Program-made: the position numbers and the translations under genes
NCBI GenBank assembly: GCA_900556415.1
Contig: USOU01000003.1
Span: 1-64,000 of the forward strand
Reading direction: 5' to 3'
Length of the DNA stretch: 64,000 bases
DNA from: an uncultured Collinsella sp.
GTDB taxonomy: Bacteria > Actinomycetota > Coriobacteriia > Coriobacteriales > Coriobacteriaceae
The notes under the pieces: generated by a model
Database searches by the model: none
What the model was told of the DNA's origin: nothing
The model's input: the letters and a program-made list of their open reading frames with translations, nothing else
In this document: in pieces, positions 8,598-16,420 of the stretch
How positions within the stretch are numbered: the first letter of the stretch is position 1
Layout of the letters: the number at the start of each line of letters is the position of its first letter

Positions 8598-9314
8598 ATG
8601 CAGCGTGCCAAACAGATATCGGAGTCTATTGAGCTGGGCATCATCTTGGCGCTCGCCGGTGGCTTTATGGACGTTTATTCGTACATTGGGCGCGACCATG
8701 TTTTTGCCAACGCGCAGACAGGCAACATCCTGCTCGTGGGCGTGAGCATCTCGGAGGGCAACTGGGCACTTGCGGGGCGCTACTTCTTCCCTGTGGTGTC
8801 GTTTGCCGTGGGTATTATGCTTGCCGATCTGGTACACGAGCGGTTTGGCAGCGTGATCCACTGGCGTCAGGTGACGGTGTTCTTTGAAGCCGTCATCTTG
8901 CTGGGCGTGAGCTTTATCCCGGGCGGCAATTTCAACCTGCTCGCCAACTGCCTCACCTCGTTTGCCTGCGGCATGCAGGTCGAGAGCTTCCGCAAGATCC
9001 ACGGTCACGGCATCGCTACGACCATGTGCATCGGCAACTTGCGCAACGCGCTGCAAAATGTGGACGATTACATCATCACCCACAGGCGCGGCTTTTTGGA
9101 AAACGGCCTGCTGTATTTTGGCGTGATCTTTACCTTTGTGTTTGGCGCCGTGTTGGGCAACTGGTGTATTGAGCGCATGGGCCTGCACGCCATCGTCGTG
9201 GCGAGCTTGCTGCTGTTTGTCGCGTTTGCCATCATGTTCATCGACCGCGAGCGCGACTTGCGCTTACGCTGGAAGGTTGCGGCCGAGGCTTGGAAAGAGG
9301 GCTGCCGAAAGTAA
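8598..9314 (+). CDS. YoaK-family DUF1275 membrane protein
   Basis: A 238-residue inner-membrane protein with about six hydrophobic segments. The opening is typical of DUF1275: LALAGGFMDVYSYIGRDHVFANAQTGN, cut here by me only in description, with the conserved G-D-Y and Q-T-G-N residues. ATG 8598 is preceded by AAGGAGG at 8581-8587. Function is unknown; members are sometimes described as transporters without direct proof. It is transcribed divergently from ygiQ, and a terminator follows at 9365-9396. Confidence 0.85.
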   Translation: MQRAKQISESIELGIILALAGGFMDVYSYIGRDHVFANAQTGNILLVGVSISEGNWALAGRYFFPVVSFAVGIMLADLVHERFGSVIHWRQVTVFFEAVILLGVSFIPGGNFNLLANCLTSFACGMQVESFRKIHGHGIATTMCIGNLRNALQNVDDYIITHRRGFLENGLLYFGVIFTFVFGAVLGNWCIERMGLHAIVVASLLLFVAFAIMFIDRERDLRLRWKVAAEAWKEGCRK

Positions 9315-9320
9315 CCGATT

Positions 9321-9347
9321 GCGGTAAAGGGGCTGTTCCTTTGCCGC
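9321..9347. repeat. Small hairpin of the TTGCGGTGAAA palindrome type
   Basis: GCGGTAAAGG (9321-9330) pairs with CCTTTGCCGC (9338-9347) around a GGCTGTT loop, echoing the TTGCGGTGAAATAGGGACTG arms seen at 13288 and 24345. Confidence 0.5.
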
Positions 9348-9364
9348 ACTGATCAATATTGGGG

Positions 9365-9396
9365 AGGGGACGGCCATCTCGGCCGCCCCTTTTTTG
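9365..9396 (+). terminator. Terminator after the YoaK-like gene
   Basis: GGGGACGGCC and GGCCGCCCC pair with one bulged A, followed by TTTTTT. Confidence 0.8.
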
Positions 9397-9522
9397 GAGT
9401 CTTAAGCGCTCAGGTACATGTTTGTAATGACAAGATTTGACGTCAGCAAAGCGTGTTGCTTGAGGCTATAGAATAAAAATGCCATCTTTCCAGCTATGAT
9501 TATTAGTTAAGGGGATGGACAT

Positions 9523-9830
9523 ATGTCAGAGCTTTTTATTCAAAATAAGACGACAGTAATCAAGTTGATAATCAAGGCGGAGAACTGTCGTCTTTATTGC
9601 TTTGTAGAGCCTTTCTGAGCAGCTATTCTATTATTAGTCTGGATGAGTCTTGCAACAATTTAGATAGTGTTTCGATATCCTTTTTGAAAGTAGCGTTTAC
9701 GCAGGAGATGAAAAAGCATAATGCCATTACTGCGGATCATGGACATGGTTTCGAACAATTTGCAGACTATGTAATACAGTTCCAGGAGCCAGAAAAAAAC
9801 TATCCAGCTCCTGAATGTTGTTACGAACTG
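9523..9830 (+). pseudogene. Relic of an ABC-transporter ATP-binding protein
   Basis: The frame from 9597 reads RAFLSSYSIISLDESCNNLDS, then FTQEMKKHNAITADHGHGF and FADYVIQFQE. These are the end of the signature helix, Walker B (ISLDE), D-loop (NNLDS) and H-loop (ADHGH) of an ABC ATPase in the right order and spacing. Walker A and the LSGGQ signature are missing. A short frame from ATG 9523 with a good ribosome binding site (AAGGGGATGG) encodes about 31 residues and stops at 9616, so an internal deletion and frameshift seem to have fused the start to the C-terminal third. The region is AT-rich, unlike its neighbours. Confidence 0.6.
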
Positions 9831-9841
9831 CTTTTTGCGAT

Positions 9842-10381
9842 TTATTCGAGATGCTCTTCAATCCGAGCCCTAAGAAGGGCAATGGCTGTAGGTATTCCAA
9901 TTGCGGCGGCTAATTCGGCTTTATCCAAAACCTGTATGCTAAAGCACGATTGTTTATCACATTGAAGGACGATAACTGAAGATAGTTTCACTTCCCGTTG
10001 GCTGAATATATCGTAATCTCCAAATAGGAAGTTACCTTTTATTGTGTAATTCGGTATGTTCGTTATGCACTTCATCTCAAGTCTGTTTAGGCCATAATCA
10101 AACACCGCAACTTCCTCGTGTTCGATGATGAGCGCAACCCTGGGCATGTTGCTAAAACCACCGTCAACGACAGTGAAGAGTTTTTCATTTGCATCGTCAT
10201 AAACGGTATATTTAAGACTCAATAGCTGTCCTAGTGGACCCGTGAACCCATGTTTTTTGATGTTGAGGTTGTCTCCCGCTGGGTTGATGAGAGCCAGAGT
10301 ATGCGGATAAGGGTTACCCTCAATTGAGATTTGATATTCGTTTGTAGCCGTCTTGCTCGATTTAGGACAACTAGCCACCAT
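9842..10381 (-). CDS. LURP-one/tubby-like beta-barrel protein (tentative)
   Basis: A 179-residue protein of unknown function. The pattern of short beta-strands (KYTVYDDANEKLFTV, ALIIEHEEVAVFDYG, NYTIKGNFLFGDYDIF, SSVIVLQ) followed by a C-terminal hydrophobic helix (AAAIGIPTAIALLRA) resembles LURP-one-related/tubby C2 proteins, whose core often reads I-x-G-x-F...DY-x-I. I see no signal peptide. ATG 10381 lies inside the last codons of a small upstream frame (10371-10562), suggesting coupled translation. Codon use is AT-rich, like the ABC relic beside it, so the pair may have been acquired together. Confidence 0.5.
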   Translation of the reverse strand: MVASCPKSSKTATNEYQISIEGNPYPHTLALINPAGDNLNIKKHGFTGPLGQLLSLKYTVYDDANEKLFTVVDGGFSNMPRVALIIEHEEVAVFDYGLNRLEMKCITNIPNYTIKGNFLFGDYDIFSQREVKLSSVIVLQCDKQSCFSIQVLDKAELAAAIGIPTAIALLRARIEEHLE

Positions 10382-10562
10382 GTGTCATCGCCTCGATCGA
10401 ATTGGAACCGTCTTCTGCTTCGTGCGGAGAATTACGCTGTACGTTGCAGTAGATGCAGCTGCAATAACCGCATGGGCAATTTCTAACAAAATGAATGACG
10501 TTATTTGCTGCACGCATGTTATTCATTACAAAGTATCTTTTTATAAACGTATTGTCAAACAT
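10371..10562 (-). CDS. Possible small Cys-rich protein (low confidence)
   Basis: A 63-residue frame whose middle reads NCPCGYCSCIYCN, five Cys within 11 residues. It overlaps the start of the LURP-like gene by 11 bp. No clear ribosome binding site precedes the ATG, and codon bias is not informative in this AT-rich patch. It may be a metal-binding peptide or a chance frame. Confidence 0.25.
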   Translation of the reverse strand: MFDNTFIKRYFVMNNMRAANNVIHFVRNCPCGYCSCIYCNVQRNSPHEAEDGSNSIEAMTHGG

Positions 10563-10624
10563 ATATTGCTAAAACAGAAACAATTTATAGACTGAGTCGG
10601 TCGTATTCTTTGGGCGATTGCTCC

Positions 10625-10694
10625 TATAATCTAGCCTTCGCTGCTGTCGGGAGGGAAGGACTAGGGCTCCGTTATTCTGTTGAAACGCTTTAAC
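10625..10694 (+). promoter_or_regulatory. Candidate promoter and LacI-type operator upstream of fucO
   Basis: A perfect TATAAT lies at 10625-10630; the -35 is poor. A hairpin (CTAGCCTTC with GAAGGACTAG) follows at 10631-10667. GTTGAAACGCTTTAAC at 10679-10694 is a partly symmetric, CG-centred site like LacI/CcpA-family operators. This gives a leader of about 155 nt before fucO. The rest of 10563-10793 shows nothing I can call. Confidence 0.35.
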
Positions 10695-10793
10695 ACTTTT
10701 GATGTTCTCACGCGTTTTTTGTTTCAAAAGCGTTAGGATGGGACTCATAGCGTGGGGCGTAATGGATGCCCCGCACACGATGGGAGGCTATCA

Positions 10794-11960
10794 ATGGCTA
10801 ATCGTTTCGTTCTCAACACCATTTCTTATCATGGTTCCGGCGCCATCAAGGAGATCCCCGGCGAGCTCCAGCGTCGCGGCTACAAGAAGATCTTCGTCTG
10901 CTCCGACCCCGATCTGGTCAAGTTTGGCGTTACCGCTAAGGTGACCGACGAGCTCGACGCCGCCGGCATCGCTTGGAGCCTCTACTCCGAGATCAAGCCC
11001 AACCCCACCATCCAGAACGTCAAGGACGGCGTCGAGGCCTTTAAGGCCGCCGAGGCTGACGCTATCGTGACCATCGGTGGCGGCTCCTCCATGGACACCG
11101 CTAAGGCCATCGGCATCATCATCAACAACCCCGAGTTCGCCGATGTCCGCAGCCTCGAGGGCGTTGCTCCCACTAAGAACCACGCCGTGTTCACCATCGC
11201 CGTGCCGACGACCGCCGGTACCGCTGCTGAGGTGACCATCAACTACGTCATCACCGACCCCGAGAAGGTCCGCAAGTTCGTGTGCGTCGACACCAACGAT
11301 GCCCCCGAGGTTGCTGTCGTCGATCCCGACATGATGGCTTCCATGCCCGCCGGCCTGACCGCTTCCACCGGCATGGACGCACTGACCCACGCCATCGAGG
11401 GCTACACCACCAAGGGCGCTTGGGAGCTTTCCGACATGTTCCACTTTGAGGCCATTAAGCTGATCAGCGAGAACCTGCGCGACTCCGTTGCCGAGGCCAA
11501 GTCCGGTCAGCCCGGCTCCGGCCGCGAGGGCATGGCTCTTGGCCAGTATGTCGCCGGCATGGGCTTCTCCAACGTCGGCCTGGGCATCGACCACGCCATG
11601 GCTCACACCCTGTCCGCTCACTACGACACCCCGCACGGCGTCGCTTGCGCCATGCTGCTGCCGATCGCCATGGAGTTCAACAAGCCGGTTTGCGCCGAGC
11701 GCCTGGCCAAGGTTGCCGTCGCCATGGGCGTTGACACCACGGGCATGAGCACCGACGAGGCCGCCGACGCCGCTATCGCCGCCGTCAAGCAGCTTTCCGC
11801 CGACGTGAACATCCCGCACGTCTGCGAGGCCATGAAGGCCGACGAGATCGAGGTCCTGGCCAAGGACGCCATGGCCGACGCTTGCTTCCCGGGCAACCCG
11901 CGCGAGGCGACGCTCGACGACGTCATCGAGCTCTTCAAGAAGATCTGCCCGGCTGCTTAA
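10794..11960 (+). CDS. fucO: Iron-containing alcohol dehydrogenase, lactaldehyde reductase (FucO)
   Basis: A 388-residue group III alcohol dehydrogenase. It follows E. coli FucO almost from end to end as I know that sequence: start MANR, TIGGGSSMDTAKAIGIIINN for NAD binding, FADVRSLEG, PTTAGTAAEVTINYVITD, KFVCVD, and the iron ligands in GMDALTHAIEG (Asp, His) and IDHAMAHTLSAHYDTPHG (two His). It should reduce L-lactaldehyde to 1,2-propanediol and reoxidise NADH during fucose or rhamnose fermentation. No fuc or rha genes are nearby. Codon use is strongly biased to C/G-ending optimal codons, suggesting very high expression. GGGAGG lies 7 nt before the ATG. Confidence 0.85.
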   Translation: MANRFVLNTISYHGSGAIKEIPGELQRRGYKKIFVCSDPDLVKFGVTAKVTDELDAAGIAWSLYSEIKPNPTIQNVKDGVEAFKAAEADAIVTIGGGSSMDTAKAIGIIINNPEFADVRSLEGVAPTKNHAVFTIAVPTTAGTAAEVTINYVITDPEKVRKFVCVDTNDAPEVAVVDPDMMASMPAGLTASTGMDALTHAIEGYTTKGAWELSDMFHFEAIKLISENLRDSVAEAKSGQPGSGREGMALGQYVAGMGFSNVGLGIDHAMAHTLSAHYDTPHGVACAMLLPIAMEFNKPVCAERLAKVAVAMGVDTTGMSTDEAADAAIAAVKQLSADVNIPHVCEAMKADEIEVLAKDAMADACFPGNPREATLDDVIELFKKICPAA

Positions 11961-11967
11961 CCTGGTT

Positions 11968-12095
11968 CGGCGGGCCCCGCCCGTTAGCCCCAGAATCGTC
12001 CTCGGACATGTCGGAGGCCCCGCTGCGCACTACGTGCGGCGGGGTCTCCTTCTGTCCTGCGGAAAGATTCTGGGGCTAACGGGCGGGGCCCGCCG
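11968..12095. repeat. Nested palindrome with 30-bp perfect arms
   Basis: Arms 11968-11997 and 12066-12095 are perfect reverse complements (outer CGGCGGGCCCCGCCCGTTAG, inner CCCCAGAATC). The 68-nt interior contains a second hairpin, AGGCCCCGCTGCGC with GTGCGGCGGGGTCT. It starts 8 bp after the fucO stop, so it could also act as a terminator, although there is no T-tract. Confidence 0.8.
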
Positions 12096-12213
12096 GCTCG
12101 TTATCGTGGCGGGCGCTGCTCTGGGAAGCTCGATGGGTTGTCTCGCTAGGTAAAAGATGGTTCGCGGTGGTATCGTTGCTGTGGGTTTAATTCGATATGA
12201 AAGGGTGACTTTG

Positions 12214-13242
12214 GTGTCCCGGATGGATTCTACGCTCTCCTATATTACTGACCAGTTGAAGGCGCTTACCTCGATTGCTTCGCCTACGGGGTTTACTCGT
12301 GCGGCCACTGATTATCTGATGGAGACCCTGCGCGATATGGGCTTTGGGCCCGAGCGTTCCAATAAGGGCAATGTGCTCGTTGAGCTTGGTGGTGAGGGTG
12401 AGCCGCTCGTACTGGCGAGCCATGTCGATACCCTGGGCGCCATGGTGCGCTCCATCAAGGACAATGGTCGCCTGCGCCCCACGACCCTCGGCGGGCATCA
12501 GTGGTCTACGGCCGATGGTGAGAACTGCACCGTCTACACGCGCGATGGCAATGTCTACACGGGTGTGGTCCTCAATACCGAGCCTTCGGCGCATGTGGCC
12601 GATGAACCGGTCAAGGCCATCGAGAAGAACATGGAAATCCTGCTCGACGAGAACGTCGACAGCAAGGACGATGTGCTCGAGCTGGGTATTCAGACGGGCG
12701 ACATCATCGCTATGGACCCGCGTACCACGGTGACGGAGAGCGGCTACATCAAGAGCCGCTTCCTTGACGACAAGCTGTCCGCGTCGATTCTGCTGGGCTT
12801 GGCGCGTGCTGTCGCCGCTGGCGAGGTGACGCTTTCGCGCAAGGTGTCGCTGCTCTTTACCGTGTACGAGGAGGTCGGCCACGGCGGTGCCTTTGTGCCG
12901 GCCGACACGCGCGAGATGATCAGCGTGGACATGGGTTGTGTGGGCGACGACCTAGGCTGCACCGAGCGCATGGTGTCGATCTGCGCCAAGGATTCGGGCG
13001 GCCCCTACAACTACGACCTGGTGACCACACTGTCCAATATCGCGCGCGAGCTTGAGCTCGATTACGCTATCGACGTGTACCCGCATTACGGCTCGGACGT
13101 CGAGGCTACGCTTTCGGCCGGTTACGACATTCGCCATGGCCTGATCGGCCCCGGCGTGTACGCGAGCCACAACTACGAGCGCAGCCACATCGACGGCGTG
13201 CGTAACACCTACGAGCTCGTTCGCGCCTACGTTCAGCGCTAA
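12214..13242 (+). CDS. M42-family metallopeptidase (glutamyl aminopeptidase/FrvX-like)
   Basis: A 342-residue cytosolic aminopeptidase with two metal ions. Ligand motifs are in order: ASHVDTLGAMV (His, Asp), SRFLDDKLSA (bridging Asp), FTVYEEVGHGG (catalytic Glu pair), ISVDMGCVGDD (Asp) and YASHNYERSH (His). Family members release N-terminal residues from peptides, often acidic ones, and assemble as dodecamers. GTG 12214 is chosen because AAAGGG lies about 9 nt upstream; ATG 12223, three codons later, is the alternative. Longer starts from 12157 have no ribosome binding site. Confidence 0.88.
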   Translation: MSRMDSTLSYITDQLKALTSIASPTGFTRAATDYLMETLRDMGFGPERSNKGNVLVELGGEGEPLVLASHVDTLGAMVRSIKDNGRLRPTTLGGHQWSTADGENCTVYTRDGNVYTGVVLNTEPSAHVADEPVKAIEKNMEILLDENVDSKDDVLELGIQTGDIIAMDPRTTVTESGYIKSRFLDDKLSASILLGLARAVAAGEVTLSRKVSLLFTVYEEVGHGGAFVPADTREMISVDMGCVGDDLGCTERMVSICAKDSGGPYNYDLVTTLSNIARELELDYAIDVYPHYGSDVEATLSAGYDIRHGLIGPGVYASHNYERSHIDGVRNTYELVRAYVQR

Positions 13243-13287
13243 CGATGCGGCGGCCTCGGCTGACACAGCAGTACCGACCGAGGCCGC

Positions 13288-13370
13288 CCTCTCTAAGTTG
13301 CGGTGAAATAGGGACTGTTTGGCGGTTTTAAACGCTTAAGCAGTCCCTATTTCACCGCAACTTAGAGAGG
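13288..13370. repeat. Perfect inverted repeat, 30-bp arms
   Basis: 13288-13317 (CCTCTCTAAGTTGCGGTGAA then ATAGGGACTG) and 13341-13370 are exact reverse complements around a 23-nt spacer. It lies between the convergent M42 and mnmA genes, 9 bp from the mnmA stop, and may terminate both. It is the best-preserved member of the family also seen at 211-328, 24345-24407 and 9321-9347. Confidence 0.85.
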
Positions 13371-13378
13371 GGATGGGA

Positions 13379-14479
13379 CTACTTGATGGCGCCGGTCACC
13401 GTGCCGCCGCCCAGGACGACGTCGCCGTGGTAGACGACGACGGCCTGGCCGGGGGCGATGGCGCGCTGCGGCTCGTCAAAAGTCAGCAGCATTTGCCCGT
13501 CGGCGCCACGTGTAAGGGTCGCTGCCTGGTCCTTTTGACGGTAGCGGTACTTGGCGCCCACGCGAATGCCGCCGGCATTGAGTTCAGCCTCCATGCGCTC
13601 TGCCGGCGCGCTCCAGATCCAGTCGTTGGCCGTGAGCGCTGTGGCCGCCAGGTCCTCGGCCTCGCCCAGATGCACGGTGTTGTTGGAGGCGTCGACGCCC
13701 GTTACGTACACGGGATGCGCCATCGCGACGCCCAGGCCCTTGCGCTGGCCGATGGTATAGCGCAGCGCGCCGTTGTGGCGTCCGACCACGCTGCCGTCGC
13801 GCCACACGATATCGCCCGGTGTAGCGGCATGTCCGCAGCGGCGCTCGATATAGCCCGCGTAGTCGCCGTCCGCGATAAAGCAGATATCCTCGCTTTCGGC
13901 CTTCTTGGCGTTGATGAAGCCCTGTTCGTCGGCTATACGGCGTACGTCGCGCTCCTTGTCCAGGCCTGCCAGCGGAAAGATCGTGCGCGACAGCCGCTCC
14001 TGCGTAAGCGAATACAAAAAGTAACTCTGGTCTTTTTTGGGGTCCTCGCCGCGATGCAGCTGCCAGGTGCCGTCGGGCGCCTGGCTCGTTTTGGCATAGT
14101 GGCCCGTGGCGATGTAGTCGCAGCCCATATCCAGCGCCGCATTCAGCAACGCGCCAAACTTAATGTGGCGGTTGCAGATGATGCACGGGTTGGGCGTCAG
14201 CCCTTCCTGGTAGGCGGTCACAAAGCGCTCGATCACGTTGCGGTCGAAGGTTTGCTGCAGGTCGAGCACATGGTGGGGTATCCCCAGGCGCTCGGCGACG
14301 GCCTTTGCATCGGCGATATCGCGATCGACTTTGCTCATACCTGTTGCGGAATCGGGTGCGGGGCAGGTGAGGCGCATGGTGGCACCGACGCATTCGTAAC
14401 CCTGACTTTTGAGCAGATACGCGGTCACGCTGGAATCGACGCCGCCGCTCATGGCGACGAGCACGCACTTGTTGTGCAT
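13379..14479 (-). CDS. mnmA: tRNA-specific 2-thiouridylase
   Basis: A 366-residue enzyme that thiolates U34 of tRNA-Lys, -Glu and -Gln using sulfur relayed from a cysteine desulfurase. The PP-loop AMSGGVDSSV is at residues about 9-18. The two catalytic cysteines are in NPCIICN (nucleophile) and ESEDICFI (persulfide). GHYAK and KDQSYFLY are family motifs, and the C-terminal domain (YTIGQRKGLG, RYRQK) is complete. AAGGAG lies 11 nt upstream of the ATG. It follows cysK on the same strand but a terminator at 14507-14547 separates them. Confidence 0.95.
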   Translation of the reverse strand: MHNKCVLVAMSGGVDSSVTAYLLKSQGYECVGATMRLTCPAPDSATGMSKVDRDIADAKAVAERLGIPHHVLDLQQTFDRNVIERFVTAYQEGLTPNPCIICNRHIKFGALLNAALDMGCDYIATGHYAKTSQAPDGTWQLHRGEDPKKDQSYFLYSLTQERLSRTIFPLAGLDKERDVRRIADEQGFINAKKAESEDICFIADGDYAGYIERRCGHAATPGDIVWRDGSVVGRHNGALRYTIGQRKGLGVAMAHPVYVTGVDASNNTVHLGEAEDLAATALTANDWIWSAPAERMEAELNAGGIRVGAKYRYRQKDQAATLTRGADGQMLLTFDEPQRAIAPGQAVVVYHGDVVLGGGTVTGAIK

Positions 14480-14506
14480 GGGGAGGTTCTCCTTGGTGGC
14501 ATGTGG

Positions 14507-14547
14507 CCAAAAAAGAAAAGCGGCGCGGGAGGCTGGTTCCGCGCCGC
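14507..14547 (-). terminator. Terminator after cysK
   Basis: On the minus strand GCGGCGCGG and CCGCGCCGC form a 9-bp stem followed by TTTTCTTTTTTGG. A small perfect palindrome, TCGTTCTAAGAACGA, also lies at 14640-14654 next to the cysK stop. Confidence 0.8.
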
Positions 14548-14659
14548 AGACATTGTAGCAAGTTCGGGCGTCCTGTGGGACACCCTGTTGGGATGAGCTT
14601 AGGCTGCCAGAAGAGAGGGGAGACCGGCGTGCCTTGGACTCGTTCTAAGAACGAGAGCT

Positions 14660-15598
14660 CTAGTCCTGGAAGAGCGCCGTGGACAGGTAGCGCTCACCGG
14701 TGTCGGCGAGCAGCGCCACGATGGTCTTGCCCTCGTTCTCGGGGCGCTTGGCCAGCTGAAGTGCGGCCCACACGGCGGCGCCGGACGAAATGCCCACGAG
14801 CACGCCCTCCTTGTGGCCCACGGCGCGGCCGGTGGCAAAGGCGTCGTCGTTCTCGACGGGGATGATCTCGTCATAGACCTGGGTATTAAGGACGTCGGGC
14901 ACAAAGCCAGCGCCGATGCCCTGGATCTTGTGCGGGCCGGCCTGGCCCTTAGAGAGCACCGGGGAGGTGGCGGGCTCGACGGCGACAACCTGAATCTGGG
15001 GGTTCTGCTCCTTGAGGAACTCGCCCACGCCGGTCACGGTGCCGCCGGTGCCAACGCCGGCGACGAAGATGTCGACCTGGCCGTCGGTGTCATCCCAGAT
15101 CTCGGGGCCGGTCGTGGCCTTGTGAATGGCCGGGTTGGCGGGGTTCACAAACTGGCCGGCGAGTATGCTGTTGGGGGTCTCCTTCTGCAGTTCCTCGGCC
15201 TTGGCGATAGCGCCCTTCATGCCTTTGGAACCGTCGGTGAGTACGAGCTGTGCGCCATATGCCTGCATAAGCTTGCGGCGCTCGACGGACATGGTCTCGG
15301 GCATGGTGATGATCACCTTGTAGCCGCGAGCCGCCGCCACCGAGGCGATGCCGACGCCGGTGTTGCCGCTCGTGGGCTCGATGATGGTGTAGTCGCCGCC
15401 GCGCACGAGCTTGCCGGCCTTCTCGGCCTCGTCAATCATGTTCTTGGCGACGCGGTCTTTAACTGATCCGGCGGGGTTGAAGTATTCGAGTTTGACGAGC
15501 ACACGAGCCTTGAGGTCCTCGTCGGCCTCAAAGTGGGTGAGCTCCAGAAGCGGGGTGTGGCCGATAAGCTGATCGATGGATGTGTAAACCTTGCTCAT
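14660..15598 (-). CDS. cysK: Cysteine synthase A
   Basis: A 312-residue PLP enzyme that makes cysteine from O-acetylserine and sulfide. [11 protein letters not shown] holds the PLP lysine, [12 protein letters not shown] the substrate and phosphate loop, [12 protein letters not shown] the phosphate-binding loop, and [13 protein letters not shown] is the C-terminal signature. Length matches CysK. GGAGG lies 6 nt before the ATG. It is divergent from an Rrf2-type regulator, with a clear promoter and a palindrome between them at 15706-15734. Confidence 0.95.
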   Translation of the reverse strand: MSKVYTSIDQLIGHTPLLELTHFEADEDLKARVLVKLEYFNPAGSVKDRVAKNMIDEAEKAGKLVRGGDYTIIEPTSGNTGVGIASVAAARGYKVIITMPETMSVERRKLMQAYGAQLVLTDGSKGMKGAIAKAEELQKETPNSILAGQFVNPANPAIHKATTGPEIWDDTDGQVDIFVAGVGTGGTVTGVGEFLKEQNPQIQVVAVEPATSPVLSKGQAGPHKIQGIGAGFVPDVLNTQVYDEIIPVENDDAFATGRAVGHKEGVLVGISSGAAVWAALQLAKRPENEGKTIVALLADTGERYLSTALFQD

Positions 15599-15705
15599 GG
15601 TGAACCTCCAAAGTGTTCAAGTTGCTGGTTGCCGTGTGGTTTCACGGTGCGTGTAGCAGCTAAACCCATAAACCTTATAGGTTGATCGTTTAGCTGTTGG
15701 GAAGC

Positions 15706-15734
15706 ATACTAGACACTAAAGCCTAGTAATGCAA
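15706..15734 (-). promoter_or_regulatory. cysK promoter with overlapping palindromic operator
   Basis: On the minus strand TTGCAT (15734-15729) and TAGTAT (15711-15706) are 17 bp apart. TACTAG and CTAGTA form an inverted repeat with a 10-nt spacer across the -35/-10 spacer and the -10. A second palindrome, AACCT-TAT-AGGTT, lies at 15671-15683 in the leader. Either could be the binding site of the divergently encoded Rrf2 regulator. Confidence 0.6.
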
Positions 15735-15851
15735 TAGGAAATAGAAGATTATTACGAGTCGATTAACCATCGTGACCGGAACGGGTATTTTCAAAACCAA
15801 TTTTTCGGCTAGAATTTCTACGGACCAAATGACCGAAAGGCAGCACGATAC

Positions 15852-16280
15852 ATGTTGGTTTCTACTAAGGGCAGATATGCCCTGCGCGTTATGGTCGATC
15901 TGGCCGAGCACCAGGCGGCCGGCCGCATCCCGCTCAAAGAGATCGCGGCGCGACAGGGGATTTCCGAGAAATATCTCGAGAACATCTTGGCTACGCTCGT
16001 GCGCGCCAACATGCTTTCGGGCATGCGTGGCAAGGGCGGCGGCTACGTGCTCACGCGCCCGCCCGAGCAGTACACGGTGGGCGAGATCTTGCGCCTGACC
16101 GAGGGCAGTCTGGCACCGGTTGCATGCCTGGATGGCGACTGCAAGGGCTGTTCGCGTTCGGATGAGTGCCCCACGCTCGACGTGTGGAAGAACCTGGACA
16201 AGCTCATCAACGACTACCTCGACGGTGTGACGCTCGATCAACTTGTCGCTCCCAACCGTGGCTACGACTACGTCATCTAA
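15852..16280 (+). CDS. Rrf2-family transcriptional regulator (IscR/CymR-like)
   Basis: A 142-residue winged-helix regulator: MLVSTKGRYALRVMVDLAEH, then the recognition region QGISEKYLENILATL and the wing GKGGGYVLTRPPEQ. A Cys cluster, ACLDGDCKGCSRSDEC, lies where IscR holds its Fe-S cluster, which suggests redox or sulfur sensing; CymR itself lacks it. The divergent arrangement with cysK and the palindromes between them point to control of cysteine synthesis and probably of itself. A candidate -10 TAGAAT lies at 15810-15815. The ribosome binding site (GAAAGG) is about 10 nt upstream of the ATG. Confidence 0.85.
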   Translation: MLVSTKGRYALRVMVDLAEHQAAGRIPLKEIAARQGISEKYLENILATLVRANMLSGMRGKGGGYVLTRPPEQYTVGEILRLTEGSLAPVACLDGDCKGCSRSDECPTLDVWKNLDKLINDYLDGVTLDQLVAPNRGYDYVI

Positions 16281-16340
16281 TCCCACCTGTCATGTGGGGA
16301 CGGGGCAGAAATGGTAGATGCTCTCGTCCTTTGAGACCTA

Positions 16341-16386
16341 AAAATAAGAAGGCCGCCCATTTTTGCGATGGGCGGCCTTCGTTTTG
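16341..16386. terminator. Bidirectional terminator between the Rrf2 gene and the holin-like gene
   Basis: GAAGGCCGCCCAT and ATGGGCGGCCTTC form a 13-bp stem, flanked by AAAATAA on one side and GTTTTGG on the other, serving convergent genes. Confidence 0.85.
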
Positions 16387-16420
16387 GGCTGTTGAGACGG
16401 GCACGGCCGGAATGGCCGTT

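Noticed and set aside
9597-9965. Intact 122-residue protein at 9597-9965
   Set aside because: Only the first two thirds resemble an ABC ATPase, and the rest is antisense to the LURP-like gene; it starts at TTG inside a short frame without a ribosome binding site, so a relic is the better call.
10569-10778. A 69-codon minus-strand frame upstream of fucO
   Set aside because: Covers the probable fucO promoter and operator; no ribosome binding site and no family resemblance.
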